Shown here: positions 16,807-25,564 of the stretch, piece after piece
Layout of the letters: every line of letters begins with the position of its first letter
How positions within the stretch are numbered: the first letter of the stretch is position 1
Origin: Deltaproteobacteria bacterium
GTDB lineage: Bacteria > Myxococcota_A > Polyangia > Polyangiales > JADZFZ01
Length of the DNA stretch: 33,027 nt
Assembly: GCA_020854145.1 (NCBI GenBank)
Contig: JADZFZ010001050.1
Coordinates: 1-33,027, forward strand
Reading direction: 5' to 3'
Position numbers and translations under genes: made by a program
Notes under the pieces: model-generated
What the model saw: only the letters and a program-made list of their open reading frames with translations
What the model was told of the DNA's origin: nothing
Database searches by the model: none

Positions 16807-19350
16807 GTGCCCCTCGGTCATCTCGAGCAAGACCAGCTCTTCGCGGGGGACTTCCGCGTCGTGCGGCAGCTCGGCGAAGGCGGCATGGGCGCGGTCTACG
16901 TCGTCGAGCAGCTCAGCACGGGCAGGCAGCGCGCACTCAAGCTGATGCTCGCGCGCATCGCCGCGAACCCGAAGAGCCGCGCGCGATTCATCCAGGAGGC
17001 GCAGATCGGCGCGAGGGTCGCGAGCGAGCACGTCGTGCAGGTGATCACGGCGGGCGTCGACGACACGACCGCGACTCCGTACTTGGTGATGGAGCTGCTC
17101 GACGGCGAGGATCTCGCGACGTTCGTGGAGCGCACGGGCCCGATGTCCCCTGGACGCGTGCTCCACGTCTTCGGCGAGATCTGCCACGCGGTCGCGGCGG
17201 CGCACCGCGCGGGCATCGTTCACCGAGACCTCAAGCCGCAGAACGTGTTCCTCGCGCGCTCGATGCGGAGCGACGGCGCGGTGGTCGTGAAGGTGCTCGA
17301 CTTCGGGATCGCGAAGCTGCTGGACGACGAGCGAGGCTCGCGCACGACGCAGGCCGTGGGCTCGCCGCTCTGGCTCGCGCCGGAGCAGGCGGGCATCGAG
17401 GATCCGATCCTGCCCTGCACCGATGTGTGGTCGCTCGGGCTCATCGCGTTCTGGATGTTGAGCGGCAAGATGTACTGGCGAGCGGCGAACAAGAGCGGCG
17501 GGCCGGGCGCCATCTCGGTCGAGCAGGTGCTGACCGAGATCCTCGTCGCGCCGATCGAGCCGCCGAGGCCGCGCGCCGAGGACTTCGGCGCGTTCGACAA
17601 GATTCCCGACTGGTTCTCGCCCTGGTTCCTGGGCACGGTCGCGCGCAAGCAAGCGAGCCGCATGGTGGACGCGGAAGCGGCGTTCGTCGCGTTGCGCCAA
17701 GCGGCGGCGGCCGCGGGGGTGCGGGCGGAGCCGATCGATCCGCAGCTCATCTCGACGCCATCGCCCATGGTGGCGCGCTCGCTGCCGGCCGCGGGCCAGA
17801 CGCCGCCCACCTCGCCGGAGCGCCCGGGCGCGACCGCCGACACGGACCGCGACGTGCGCCACCCGGTCGACACCGCGCCCGCGCGTCCCGGAGCGCGACC
17901 GGCGCCCGAGACCGGAGCGCTCCGTGACGTCGGCGCGGTGCGCGACGTTCCGACGACGCGCGACGCGCTGCCCGTTGCGGACGCCTCGACGTCGCAGCCG
18001 GTCGCGTCGGGCACCGCGACGGGGCCTTCGACGGCGGTGGGCCCGGCCCCGGCGGAGCGGTCGTTTCGCACGGCTCCGCTTCCGGTCGCTTCGGGTGAGA
18101 TCTCCGCGCCGGCGGTCGCCGTGGGCTCGCGTGCCGTCGGACCGGTCGCCCCGCCTGCGGTCGTCGCGGCGACGCGCCGCAGATCGCGCGCGATCCCGCT
18201 GGTGGTCTTCGGCGTCGCGGCGGTGGCGGTCCTCGGCGGCGGAGGCCTGGTCGCCGCCGTCGGGATGATGGAGGCCGAGGACGGGCCGACGGAGACGCCC
18301 AGCGCGATCGGTCAGGCGCCTGCTCCGACTGCGTCGCCCGTGCCCACCGAGGTGGCCGCACCGCCAGCCGGCGCCACGCCGAGCCCGATCGGTCCCGCGA
18401 CGTTGACCCCCGCGGCCAACGGGGACGAGGAAGCGATCGAGCTGCCCTCGACCGCAGCGCTGATCCCGACGAGCAGCGACGCGGGTGTGCGTCAGCTGCC
18501 GAGCTCGATGGTCGCGTTCCCCGGTGGGACGTTCCGCTCGGGTAGCACCGCCGAGGAGGCCGCGGCGGCGCTGTCGGCCTGCCTCCAAGAAGGAGATCCC
18601 GAAGACTGCCCGAGCGCCGACTTCGCACGCGAGCAGCCCGCGCAGACCGTGACGGTCGGACCGTTCGCGATCGATCGCGCCGAGGTCGCCAATCGCGTCT
18701 TCGCGCAGTGGCTGAGCTCGCTCGCGGGAAGGAGCATCGAGGTTCGCACGGTCGACGGTGAGACACATCCGATGGTGATCGTGGCGGGTGTGCCGCTCGC
18801 GGCCGTCCATCGGCCGGGCGGCGACGAGCGGATCGGGATCGAGGAGGCCGCTGGAGGGATCGCCGCGCGCTCGGGGTTCGCCCGTCAGCCGGTCGTCGCG
18901 GCGACCTGGCTCGCCGCCGATCGGTTCTGCCGCTGGCGCCGGCGCACGTTGCCGACCGACGCGCAATGGGAGCTCGCAGCCGGAGCGGGCGCACGACGCT
19001 ACGTGGTCAGCGACGCGCCGCCGCCGTGCGCGGCCGTGGTGCGCGGGCGTTACGACCATGGGCCCTGTGCGAGCGAGCCGCGGATGCCGCGTCCCGTGCG
19101 CTCGACCGACGGCGACGTGACTCCCGAAGGCGTGCACGACCTCGGGGGCAACGTCGGCGAGTGGGTCGCGGGCGATGTCGCGCCGGTCGCGGGAGACGAG
19201 TGCGGCGGAGCGTCGCAGCCGGCGTGTCGCATCGTCCGCGGCGGCTACTGGGACGGCTTGCTCGATCGGGTGCGCGCGCGTGCCCGCAGCGTCGCTCCCG
19301 AGGACGCGGCCTACACGAGCGTCGGGTTCCGCTGCGCGCAGACGTTGTGA
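16807..19350 (+). CDS. Ser/Thr protein kinase with TM helix and C-terminal FGE-sulfatase (SUMF1)-like domain
   Basis: LGEGGMGAVYVVEQ, RALKLML, HRDLKPQNVFL, DFGIAKLL, SPLWLAPEQA; TM IPLVVFGVAAVAVLGGGGLVAAVG; MVAFPGGTFRSGS, ATWLAADRFCRWRRRTLPTDAQWELAAGAG, HDLGGNVGEWVAGD, IVRGGYWDG, VGFRCAQTL. Confidence 0.93.
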   Translation: MPLGHLEQDQLFAGDFRVVRQLGEGGMGAVYVVEQLSTGRQRALKLMLARIAANPKSRARFIQEAQIGARVASEHVVQVITAGVDDTTATPYLVMELLDGEDLATFVERTGPMSPGRVLHVFGEICHAVAAAHRAGIVHRDLKPQNVFLARSMRSDGAVVVKVLDFGIAKLLDDERGSRTTQAVGSPLWLAPEQAGIEDPILPCTDVWSLGLIAFWMLSGKMYWRAANKSGGPGAISVEQVLTEILVAPIEPPRPRAEDFGAFDKIPDWFSPWFLGTVARKQASRMVDAEAAFVALRQAAAAAGVRAEPIDPQLISTPSPMVARSLPAAGQTPPTSPERPGATADTDRDVRHPVDTAPARPGARPAPETGALRDVGAVRDVPTTRDALPVADASTSQPVASGTATGPSTAVGPAPAERSFRTAPLPVASGEISAPAVAVGSRAVGPVAPPAVVAATRRRSRAIPLVVFGVAAVAVLGGGGLVAAVGMMEAEDGPTETPSAIGQAPAPTASPVPTEVAAPPAGATPSPIGPATLTPAANGDEEAIELPSTAALIPTSSDAGVRQLPSSMVAFPGGTFRSGSTAEEAAAALSACLQEGDPEDCPSADFAREQPAQTVTVGPFAIDRAEVANRVFAQWLSSLAGRSIEVRTVDGETHPMVIVAGVPLAAVHRPGGDERIGIEEAAGGIAARSGFARQPVVAATWLAADRFCRWRRRTLPTDAQWELAAGAGARRYVVSDAPPPCAAVVRGRYDHGPCASEPRMPRPVRSTDGDVTPEGVHDLGGNVGEWVAGDVAPVAGDECGGASQPACRIVRGGYWDGLLDRVRARARSVAPEDAAYTSVGFRCAQTL

Positions 19351-19435
19351 CGTGTGACGGCGGGCTCGGCGGCGCCGTCCTCGTCGTGCGCTGCGCCGGC
19401 TTGCGGAGACGCGCGCGCTCGGACAGATCGACGGC

Positions 19436-19939
19436 ATGGGCCTCGGGGATGCGCTCAAACGGGCAGGCCTGGTGGACGACAAGGATCTCCGTCGCGCCAA
19501 GCGCGAGCGCAAGCGCGAGGAGATCGCGTCGGGCCTGATCACGAAGCAGGAGTCGGAGCAGAAGCTCGAAGCCGAGCGACGCGCACGGCACGACGCGGAG
19601 CTCGCGCGACGCGAGGAGCAACGCGCGCACGAGCGAGCGCGCGAGGAGGCGCGTCGGCTCGACGAGGCGCGGCATCGCATCGGGCAGATCGTCGGAGCGA
19701 ACGACGCGACGGAGCGCCCGAGCCGGTTCGCGCGACCTTTCTACTTCGTCGCACGCGGCGGAAAGGTGCGGAAGCTCCTCGTGAGCGACGAGATGGCGGC
19801 GAGGCTCAGCGCGGGACGCGTGGCCATCGTCGAACGCGCGGAGGGTGACGCGACCGAGCACGCCATCGTCGATCGCGCGACCGCGGAGCGCATCGACGCC
19901 ATCGACCCGGACGCGGTGCGCTTCGCCTGCTGGGACTGA
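19436..19939 (+). CDS. DUF2058-like protein (YaiL-type)
   Basis: 167 aa; LGDALKRAGLVDDKDLRRAKRERK, charged coiled coil, RPFYFVARGGKVRKLLVSDEMAARLSAGRVAIVE, resembling the YaiL layout (KAGL..K..., F.f.dg..ikki.v......L..GrlaI). Confidence 0.75.
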   Translation: MGLGDALKRAGLVDDKDLRRAKRERKREEIASGLITKQESEQKLEAERRARHDAELARREEQRAHERAREEARRLDEARHRIGQIVGANDATERPSRFARPFYFVARGGKVRKLLVSDEMAARLSAGRVAIVERAEGDATEHAIVDRATAERIDAIDPDAVRFACWD

Positions 19940-19945
19940 CCGGGA

Positions 19946-21076
19946 CTAGAAATCTCGGCGGATCCGGACGATCTCGGAGAAGTCGTAGCGCGCGCGCAGG
20001 GGCTCGAGCATCGGGTCGAGCACCAGGTCGTCGTCGCGCAACGTTCCGTCGTGGTAGCTGGCGCGAACGGCGTCCCACCACTTCGACGGATCGACGTGGA
20101 CCGCCACCATGCTCGGCCGAGAGGGTCGCGTGGGCGGCAGCTCGGACGCGGAAAGCAGCGCGTGCCGAACGGCGTGGACCTGGATGCGCTCGGCTTCGTC
20201 GGCCTGCGCGCTCAGCTGATCGAGCAGGTAGATCCACTTCTCGAGCGGCTGGCCGAGCGACCCGCCACGGGCCACGACGCCACGCACGAGCAAGCCGATG
20301 CAGTCCGCGACGTGCGCCGGAGACGTCTCGCGCTGATGCCACAGCAGTGCGGGCGCGCGCGCCGAGAGACGATGGGCGGCCTCGTACGCGGCCGTCGGTT
20401 GGCGCAAGAGCACGGCGAGCTTGAGGGCCTCCCAATCGCAGTACGGCAGCGGAGGCACGCAGCCCGCCGCGCGCACGTACGCGAGCAGCGCCTTCTCCGG
20501 CTCGCCCAGGCGGCGATAGGCGTGCGCGACCGTCGCGTGCGCGACGGCGACGTCGGGCTCGTGCTCGACATGGCGCTGCGCGCGCGCGAGGTAGGACTCG
20601 AGCGTGAAGTCGTTGCCGTAGTCGGGGCTCTCCCAGTCGGCGACGCTGAAGAGGAGCCAGCCATCGAAGGTGCGATGCGCCAGCTTCATGTCGCGGGTCG
20701 GGAGATAGATGTCGACGATGGGCCACGTGTCGGGCACGGGACCCGCGCTGCGATCGAACGCGAGCAACGCGCCGCCCTCGTCGCGCAGGAACGGCAGGAA
20801 CATCTCGGGATCGTCGGGCGAGCGACCCAGCGACTGCGCGACCTCCGTCAGGACGCTCTCGATGCAGCGGTCCTCGGGCCCGACACCGAGCAGGTAGCCG
20901 CTCGGCCAGCTGCCGCCGTCGTGCTTCTGCAGCACGAGCCGCAGGTCGGTCGGCAGCGGCGTCCCGAGGCGCTGCTCCGTCGCCGACAGAGCGTCGGCGG
21001 TCGCAGCCGGTCGCGGATCGCACCGGTCCGGATGCGTGTCGGTGAATCGGAGGAAGCCACGAACCCCGGCGTGCAT
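19946..21076 (-). CDS. SMI1/KNR4 (SUKH)-like domain protein with TPR-like C-terminal region
   Basis: ALSATEQRLGTPLPTDLRLVLQKHDGGSWPSGYLLGVGP is SUKH-like; VAVAHATVAHAYRRLGEPEKALLAYVRAAG is TPR-like. Confidence 0.72.
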   Translation of the reverse strand: MHAGVRGFLRFTDTHPDRCDPRPAATADALSATEQRLGTPLPTDLRLVLQKHDGGSWPSGYLLGVGPEDRCIESVLTEVAQSLGRSPDDPEMFLPFLRDEGGALLAFDRSAGPVPDTWPIVDIYLPTRDMKLAHRTFDGWLLFSVADWESPDYGNDFTLESYLARAQRHVEHEPDVAVAHATVAHAYRRLGEPEKALLAYVRAAGCVPPLPYCDWEALKLAVLLRQPTAAYEAAHRLSARAPALLWHQRETSPAHVADCIGLLVRGVVARGGSLGQPLEKWIYLLDQLSAQADEAERIQVHAVRHALLSASELPPTRPSRPSMVAVHVDPSKWWDAVRASYHDGTLRDDDLVLDPMLEPLRARYDFSEIVRIRRDF

Positions 21077-21207
21077 GGCGGCCGCATCTTACACACGACC
21101 GGCCGCCGTGAACCGCGTAGAAGTCGCCGCGTGCGCCAGAAGCTCCGACGTTGGGCGTGCGAGCGCGCCCGGGGCGCGTGTACCATGGCGCTCCACGAGG
21201 GTACCCG

Positions 21208-21648
21208 ATGGGGGACGACGAATCCGTTGCGCACGAGCTGGGGCCGCTCATCGCGAAGATCCGCGAGCAGACGAAGCTCTTGCGGTCGATCCTCTCGAGC
21301 ATGGGCGACGGCCTGATCGTCGCGGACCTGAACGGGAAGTTCCTGGTGTTCAACCCGGAGGCGGAACGGATCGTCGGAGTGGGCGCGACCCCGACGTCGC
21401 CGGAGCAGTGGCCCGAGCGCTACGGGTTGTTCCGGCCCGATGGCACCACACCGTTCCCGACGAACGAGATCCCGATGGTGCGCGCCATCCGCGGCGAGGA
21501 GGCCGACAACGTCGAGATGTTCGTCCGCAACGCGAACGTCCCCGACGGCGTGTGGATCAGCGTCACCGGTCGGCCGCTCCTCGACGACGAAGGCGTGCTC
21601 CGCGGCGGTGTCGTCGTGCTCCGCGACGTGACGCACCGGTATCGCTGA
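21208..21648 (+). CDS. Stand-alone PAS domain protein
   Basis: GAGGG upstream of ATG; LLRSILSSMGDGLIVADLNGKFLVFNPEAERIVGVG...VWISVTGRPLLDDEGVLRGGVVVLRDVTHRYR; stops directly after the PAS domain. Confidence 0.85.
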   Translation: MGDDESVAHELGPLIAKIREQTKLLRSILSSMGDGLIVADLNGKFLVFNPEAERIVGVGATPTSPEQWPERYGLFRPDGTTPFPTNEIPMVRAIRGEEADNVEMFVRNANVPDGVWISVTGRPLLDDEGVLRGGVVVLRDVTHRYR

Positions 21649-21668
21649 AGGTGTGACGAGAATCCCCA

Positions 21669-21733
21669 ACCGTTCGCCTCGAGCGCAGTCGAGGGGCGCG
21701 GTTGCGTGCTTCGACGGGCTCGGCACGAACGGT
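21669..21733. repeat. 65-bp structured dispersed repeat, copy A
   Basis: accgttcgcctcgagcgcagtcgaggggcgcggttgcgtgcttcgacgggctcggcacgaacggt; terminal inverted repeat ACCGTTCG/CGAACGGT; 56/65 identical to copy B by hand alignment. Confidence 0.85.
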
Positions 21734-21833
21734 CGGCCGTCGCGCGGTCCTTCGACCCGCCCGAAAGGGCGCCCACGCGAGCTCGTTCCGATTTCTGGCG
21801 CGCTGCGTCGGGAGCTGCGTAGGGTCCGGACCG

Positions 21834-23651
21834 ATGCGGGTGGGTCGCGTCCTTCTCCTCTCTCTCGCGCTCGGCGGGCCGGGCGCGGCGTTTGCGCAAG
21901 ACCGCGCGCCGGCGATGGATCTGCCGGCGCGCGCCGCCATCGCCGCAGTGCCGCTGGCCGAGCTCGCGGCGGCCCCGAGGCCGAACGAGTCGGAGGAGCT
22001 CCGGCGCCTCCGCGAGATCGAGGCGGAGCACTTCGCGTCGGCACGCCAATCGGAACGCATGGATCCGCCGCCGGCGCGCCTGCCGCCCGGCGACGGTCGC
22101 CCGAGCGCGCTCGATCCCCCGGAGGCCCGCACGCGTGGGCGCGAGGCGTCGGCGGCGCGGGCGGTGCGCTACCCCGACGTCGCGTTCCTCGCCTCGCTCG
22201 ATCTGCCGGAGCTGGCGGTGCGATGGGACGAACGCGTCCTGCGTTACCTCGCGTTCTTCCGCGACGACCCGCGTGGGCGGGCGATCATCGAAGGCTGGGT
22301 GCGCCGAGCCGGACGTCATCGACCGCTCGTGACGCGCATCCTGCGCGAGGAGGGCGCGCCCGCGGATCTCCACTACGTCGCGATGATCGAGAGCGGTTTC
22401 GATCCGTCGGCTCGCTCCGACGCGGGCGCGGTGGGGCTGTGGCAGCTGACCGAGGACAGCGCGCGCATCTACGGGCTCGAGGTCAGCCATTGGGTCGACG
22501 AACGACGCGACCCGGAGGCGTCGACGCGCGCGGCCGCCCGGTATCTCTTGGATCTGCGGCGGCGGTTCGGATCGTGGGAGCTCGCGCTCGCCGCGTACAA
22601 CATGGGCTACAACGCGCTCGCGCGGTCGATGCGCCGCCACGGCACGAACGACTTCTGGGAGCTCGCTCGCGCGGAGAGCGGGCTCCCGTGGGAGACGACC
22701 TTCTACGTGTCGAAGGCGGTCGCGTGCGCCATCGTCGCGCGCAACGCAGCGCGCTTCGGGATCACGGCGCCGATCGATCCCGCCGTGGAGACGACGGCGG
22801 TGCGCGTGGCGACGGGCACGCCGCTCGACCGGATCGCTCGTGCGGCGTCGATCTCGGTGGACGCGCTGCGGGCGCTCAACCCGGAGCTCCTGCGCTCTCG
22901 CGTGCCGCCGGGGCGCACGAGCGTTCGCGTGCCGGCCGGACGCGCCGCGACGACCAGCGCTGCGCTCGAGGCCGCCCGAGGTGCGGAGCGGCTGCGGATG
23001 CACGTCGTGCGGCTGGGCGACTCGATCGAGGGGCTCGCGGCGCGCGCCGGCACCACCGCGGCGCGGCTCGCGGCGTTCAACGATCTCGCGCCCGACTCGG
23101 CGATCCGCCCCGGCCATCGGCTGCTCGTGCCCGAGGTGCCGCTCGGGCCGGTGCGTACCGAGGGGCCCGTCGTCGCGACGGTCCCGGCCGAGCGATTCGA
23201 CGTGCCGGGCCGGACCCGCGTCTTCTACCGCGTCGTCGCAGGCGACACGGTCGCGGACGTCGCGCGGGGGCTGTCGGTCACGCCGTCGGAGCTCGTGCGC
23301 TGGAACCGGCTCGATCCGCGCGCGCGCCTGCAAACCGGGTCGATCCTGCAGGCGATGGTGGCGGGCCGCGTCGATCCCGAGCGCGCGGTGGTGCTCGATC
23401 CCTCGCGCGTGACGGCGCTCGTGGCCGGATCCGACGCCTTCTACCGTCATCCGGACGTGCTCGAGGGCCGGCGCCGCGTCGTGCACGTCGTGAGCGCGGG
23501 AGAGACGATGCGGATGCTGTCGAACCGCTACGGCCTCTCCGTCGGCAGCATCTCGCGCATCAATCGGATCCCGCGCGACGCGGCGCTGCATGCAGGACAA
23601 CGGGTCGTCGTGTACACCCGCACACCGAGCACGAGCGCCGCCGCCGAGTGA
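21834..23651 (+). CDS. Membrane-bound lytic murein transglycosylase D-like, with LysM domains
   Basis: Signal peptide MRVGRVLLLSLALGGPGAAFAQ; LHYVAMIESGFDPSARSDAGAVGLWQLTEDSARIYGL (SLT motif), LALAAYNMGYNAL; LysM-like VFYRVVAGDTVADVARGLSVTPSELVRWNRL and VVHVVSAGETMRMLSNRYGLSVGSISRINRI. Confidence 0.92.
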   Translation: MRVGRVLLLSLALGGPGAAFAQDRAPAMDLPARAAIAAVPLAELAAAPRPNESEELRRLREIEAEHFASARQSERMDPPPARLPPGDGRPSALDPPEARTRGREASAARAVRYPDVAFLASLDLPELAVRWDERVLRYLAFFRDDPRGRAIIEGWVRRAGRHRPLVTRILREEGAPADLHYVAMIESGFDPSARSDAGAVGLWQLTEDSARIYGLEVSHWVDERRDPEASTRAAARYLLDLRRRFGSWELALAAYNMGYNALARSMRRHGTNDFWELARAESGLPWETTFYVSKAVACAIVARNAARFGITAPIDPAVETTAVRVATGTPLDRIARAASISVDALRALNPELLRSRVPPGRTSVRVPAGRAATTSAALEAARGAERLRMHVVRLGDSIEGLAARAGTTAARLAAFNDLAPDSAIRPGHRLLVPEVPLGPVRTEGPVVATVPAERFDVPGRTRVFYRVVAGDTVADVARGLSVTPSELVRWNRLDPRARLQTGSILQAMVAGRVDPERAVVLDPSRVTALVAGSDAFYRHPDVLEGRRRVVHVVSAGETMRMLSNRYGLSVGSISRINRIPRDAALHAGQRVVVYTRTPSTSAAAE

Positions 23652-23740
23652 TGGGCCGAGCCGCGGCCGCCGCCACCCTCGCCCACCCAGGTCGACTGCC
23701 GAGCACGGATGGCGCCCCGTCGGGTAGCCTTCGCGGCGCC

Positions 23741-24985
23741 ATGCAGACCATCCGAGAAGCGCTCGATGCCCTCCTTCCCGCGTTCCGGCCCATCGGCGTG
23801 GAGCGCGTCGTCGCGACCGACGCCGTGGGACGCGTGCTCGCGGAGGACGTCGTCGCGCGCATCGACATGCCTTCCTACGACAACTCCGCGATGGACGGGT
23901 ACGCGGTGCGCTCGGAGGATCTGCGCGACGCGAGCGAGACGCATCCCGTGACGCTCGACGTGGTCGGCGAGTCGCGGGCGGGAGGTCCCGCGCCAGCCCA
24001 CGTCGGCGAGCGGTCCGCCGTGCGGGTCTTCACCGGTGCCGTGATCCCGATGGGTGCGGACGCGGTCGTCATGCAGGAGGACGTCACGCGCGACGAGCAT
24101 CGCGCGGTCTTCAAGGGTCCTGCGCGCGCGGGGCAACACGTGCGACACCGCGCGAGCGACCTGCGCGCGGGCACGCTCCTCGTGGCCGCCGGATCGACGC
24201 TCGGCCCCGGCGAGCTCTGCGCGCTGGTCTCGCAGGGCATCGTCGCGATCACGGTGGCGCGCGAGCCGCGCGTCGCGATCCTCGCGACCGGCGACGAGCT
24301 CCGCGATCTCGGCGAGCCGCTCGCGCCCGGCGACGTGGCGAACAGCAACGCGTACATGCTCGCGGCGCAGGTGCGCGCCGCGGGAGCGACGCCGGTCGTG
24401 CTCCCGATCGGGCCCGACGATCCCGACGCGCTCGCCGCGGCGGTGCGAGAAGGCCTCCGGGCCGATTTGCTCCTGTCGTGCGGCGGTGTCTCGGTCGGCG
24501 AGCACGACTACGTCAAGCAAGCGTTCGCGGCGGAGGGCGTGACGCTCGGCTTCTGGAAAGTGGCGATGAAGCCCGGCAAGCCGCTCGCGTTCGGGCGCTC
24601 GGCGTCGGGCACGCCGGTGCTCGGCTTGCCCGGGAATCCAGTGTCTGCGTTCGTGTGCTTCGAGCTCTTCGCACGCCCCGCGATCCGCAGGATGCTCGGA
24701 GCCGCGAGCCCGTTCCGCCCGACGGTGCGCGCGAGGCTGCTCCGCGAGCACCGTCGACAGCCGGGACGCACGGAGCTCGCCCGCGCGAGCCTCCATCGCA
24801 ACGACGACGGAACGCTCGGCGCGACGCTGCACACGCTTCAGGGCTCGGGGTCGATCCCGTCGCTCGTGGCGTGCGACGCGCTCGTGATCCTGGACTCACG
24901 CGCCGCAGCGCTCGCCGCGGGCACCGAGGTCGATGCCATCGTGCTCGGCGAGCGCTGGGCAGCCCGCGACGCCGCGGGCTTGTGA
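23741..24985 (+). CDS. moeA: Molybdopterin molybdotransferase MoeA
   Basis: MQTIREALDALLPAFRPIGVERVVATDAVGRVLAEDVVARIDMPSYDNSAMDGYAVR, FTGAVIPMGADAVVMQED, ILATGDEL, SNAYMLAAQ, LLSCGGVSVGEHDYVK, KPGKPLAFG, LGLPGNPVSAFVCFE. Confidence 0.97.
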   Translation: MQTIREALDALLPAFRPIGVERVVATDAVGRVLAEDVVARIDMPSYDNSAMDGYAVRSEDLRDASETHPVTLDVVGESRAGGPAPAHVGERSAVRVFTGAVIPMGADAVVMQEDVTRDEHRAVFKGPARAGQHVRHRASDLRAGTLLVAAGSTLGPGELCALVSQGIVAITVAREPRVAILATGDELRDLGEPLAPGDVANSNAYMLAAQVRAAGATPVVLPIGPDDPDALAAAVREGLRADLLLSCGGVSVGEHDYVKQAFAAEGVTLGFWKVAMKPGKPLAFGRSASGTPVLGLPGNPVSAFVCFELFARPAIRRMLGAASPFRPTVRARLLREHRRQPGRTELARASLHRNDDGTLGATLHTLQGSGSIPSLVACDALVILDSRAAALAAGTEVDAIVLGERWAARDAAGL

Positions 24986-24988
24986 GCG

Positions 24989-25351
24989 TCAGACGCCCAG
25001 GGTCTTGAGCGTCGTCGCGTAACGCTGCATGCGCGACGCCATGGCGTCGCCGGTCTCGAGGTTCGTGAGGCGCACGTCGTTGCCAATCGTGATGACCTTC
25101 ACGAGCGCCTGACGGAACTCCTCCGACTCCTGCAGCGCCGTGATCTGCGCCGACGTCCCGCGCGCGATCAGGAAGCCCGAGCGCGACTCGTAGTTGCCCG
25201 TCAGCGTGCCGAAGACCTCGAAGCTCTCGATCTTGCCGGCCGCCTTCCAGCCTTCCCACTGCGCCATGCTGGCGAAGAAGACCTCGAGCGCCTTGTGCTC
25301 GCGACCCTGTCGCGGCATGCCCCATTCCATCAGAAGTGCTGCGTTTGCCAT
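24989..25351 (-). CDS. Small conserved-looking protein of unknown function
   Basis: 120 aa; ATG at 25351 with GGGGAGG upstream; MANAALLMEWGMPRQGREHKALEVFFASMAQWEGWKAAGKIESFEVFGTLTGNYESRSGFLIARG..., possibly an alpha/beta-barrel-dimer-type fold. Confidence 0.75.
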   Translation of the reverse strand: MANAALLMEWGMPRQGREHKALEVFFASMAQWEGWKAAGKIESFEVFGTLTGNYESRSGFLIARGTSAQITALQESEEFRQALVKVITIGNDVRLTNLETGDAMASRMQRYATTLKTLGV

Positions 25352-25499
25352 TTCGATCCTCCCCTGGTCGTTGGTGGGTTGAAGCACCGAGTCCGCTCAC
25401 GCATCTCCGCCCGCGTCAATCGCGGTTGCGTGGCCACGACACGATGCTGTGAGCACTGTCGCTACCGACGCGCTCGGGGCTCCGTGCCTCACATACCCG

Positions 25500-25564
25500 A
25501 CCGTTCGCCCCGAGCAGCGTCGAGGGGCGCGATGCCGTGCTTCGACCAGCTCGGCACGAACGGT
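25500..25564. repeat. 65-bp structured dispersed repeat, copy B
   Basis: accgttcgccccgagcagcgtcgaggggcgcgatgccgtgcttcgaccagctcggcacgaacggt; same orientation, length and terminal inverted repeat as copy A. Confidence 0.85.

Noticed and set aside
16792-19680. 962-aa minus-strand ORF opposite the kinase-FGE gene
   Set aside because: Arg-rich shadow ORF; the + strand carries all kinase and FGE motifs.
19946-21648. SUKH-like and PAS genes as a defence or toxin-immunity island
   Set aside because: No toxin, nuclease, recombinase or other defence gene adjacent; evidence insufficient.
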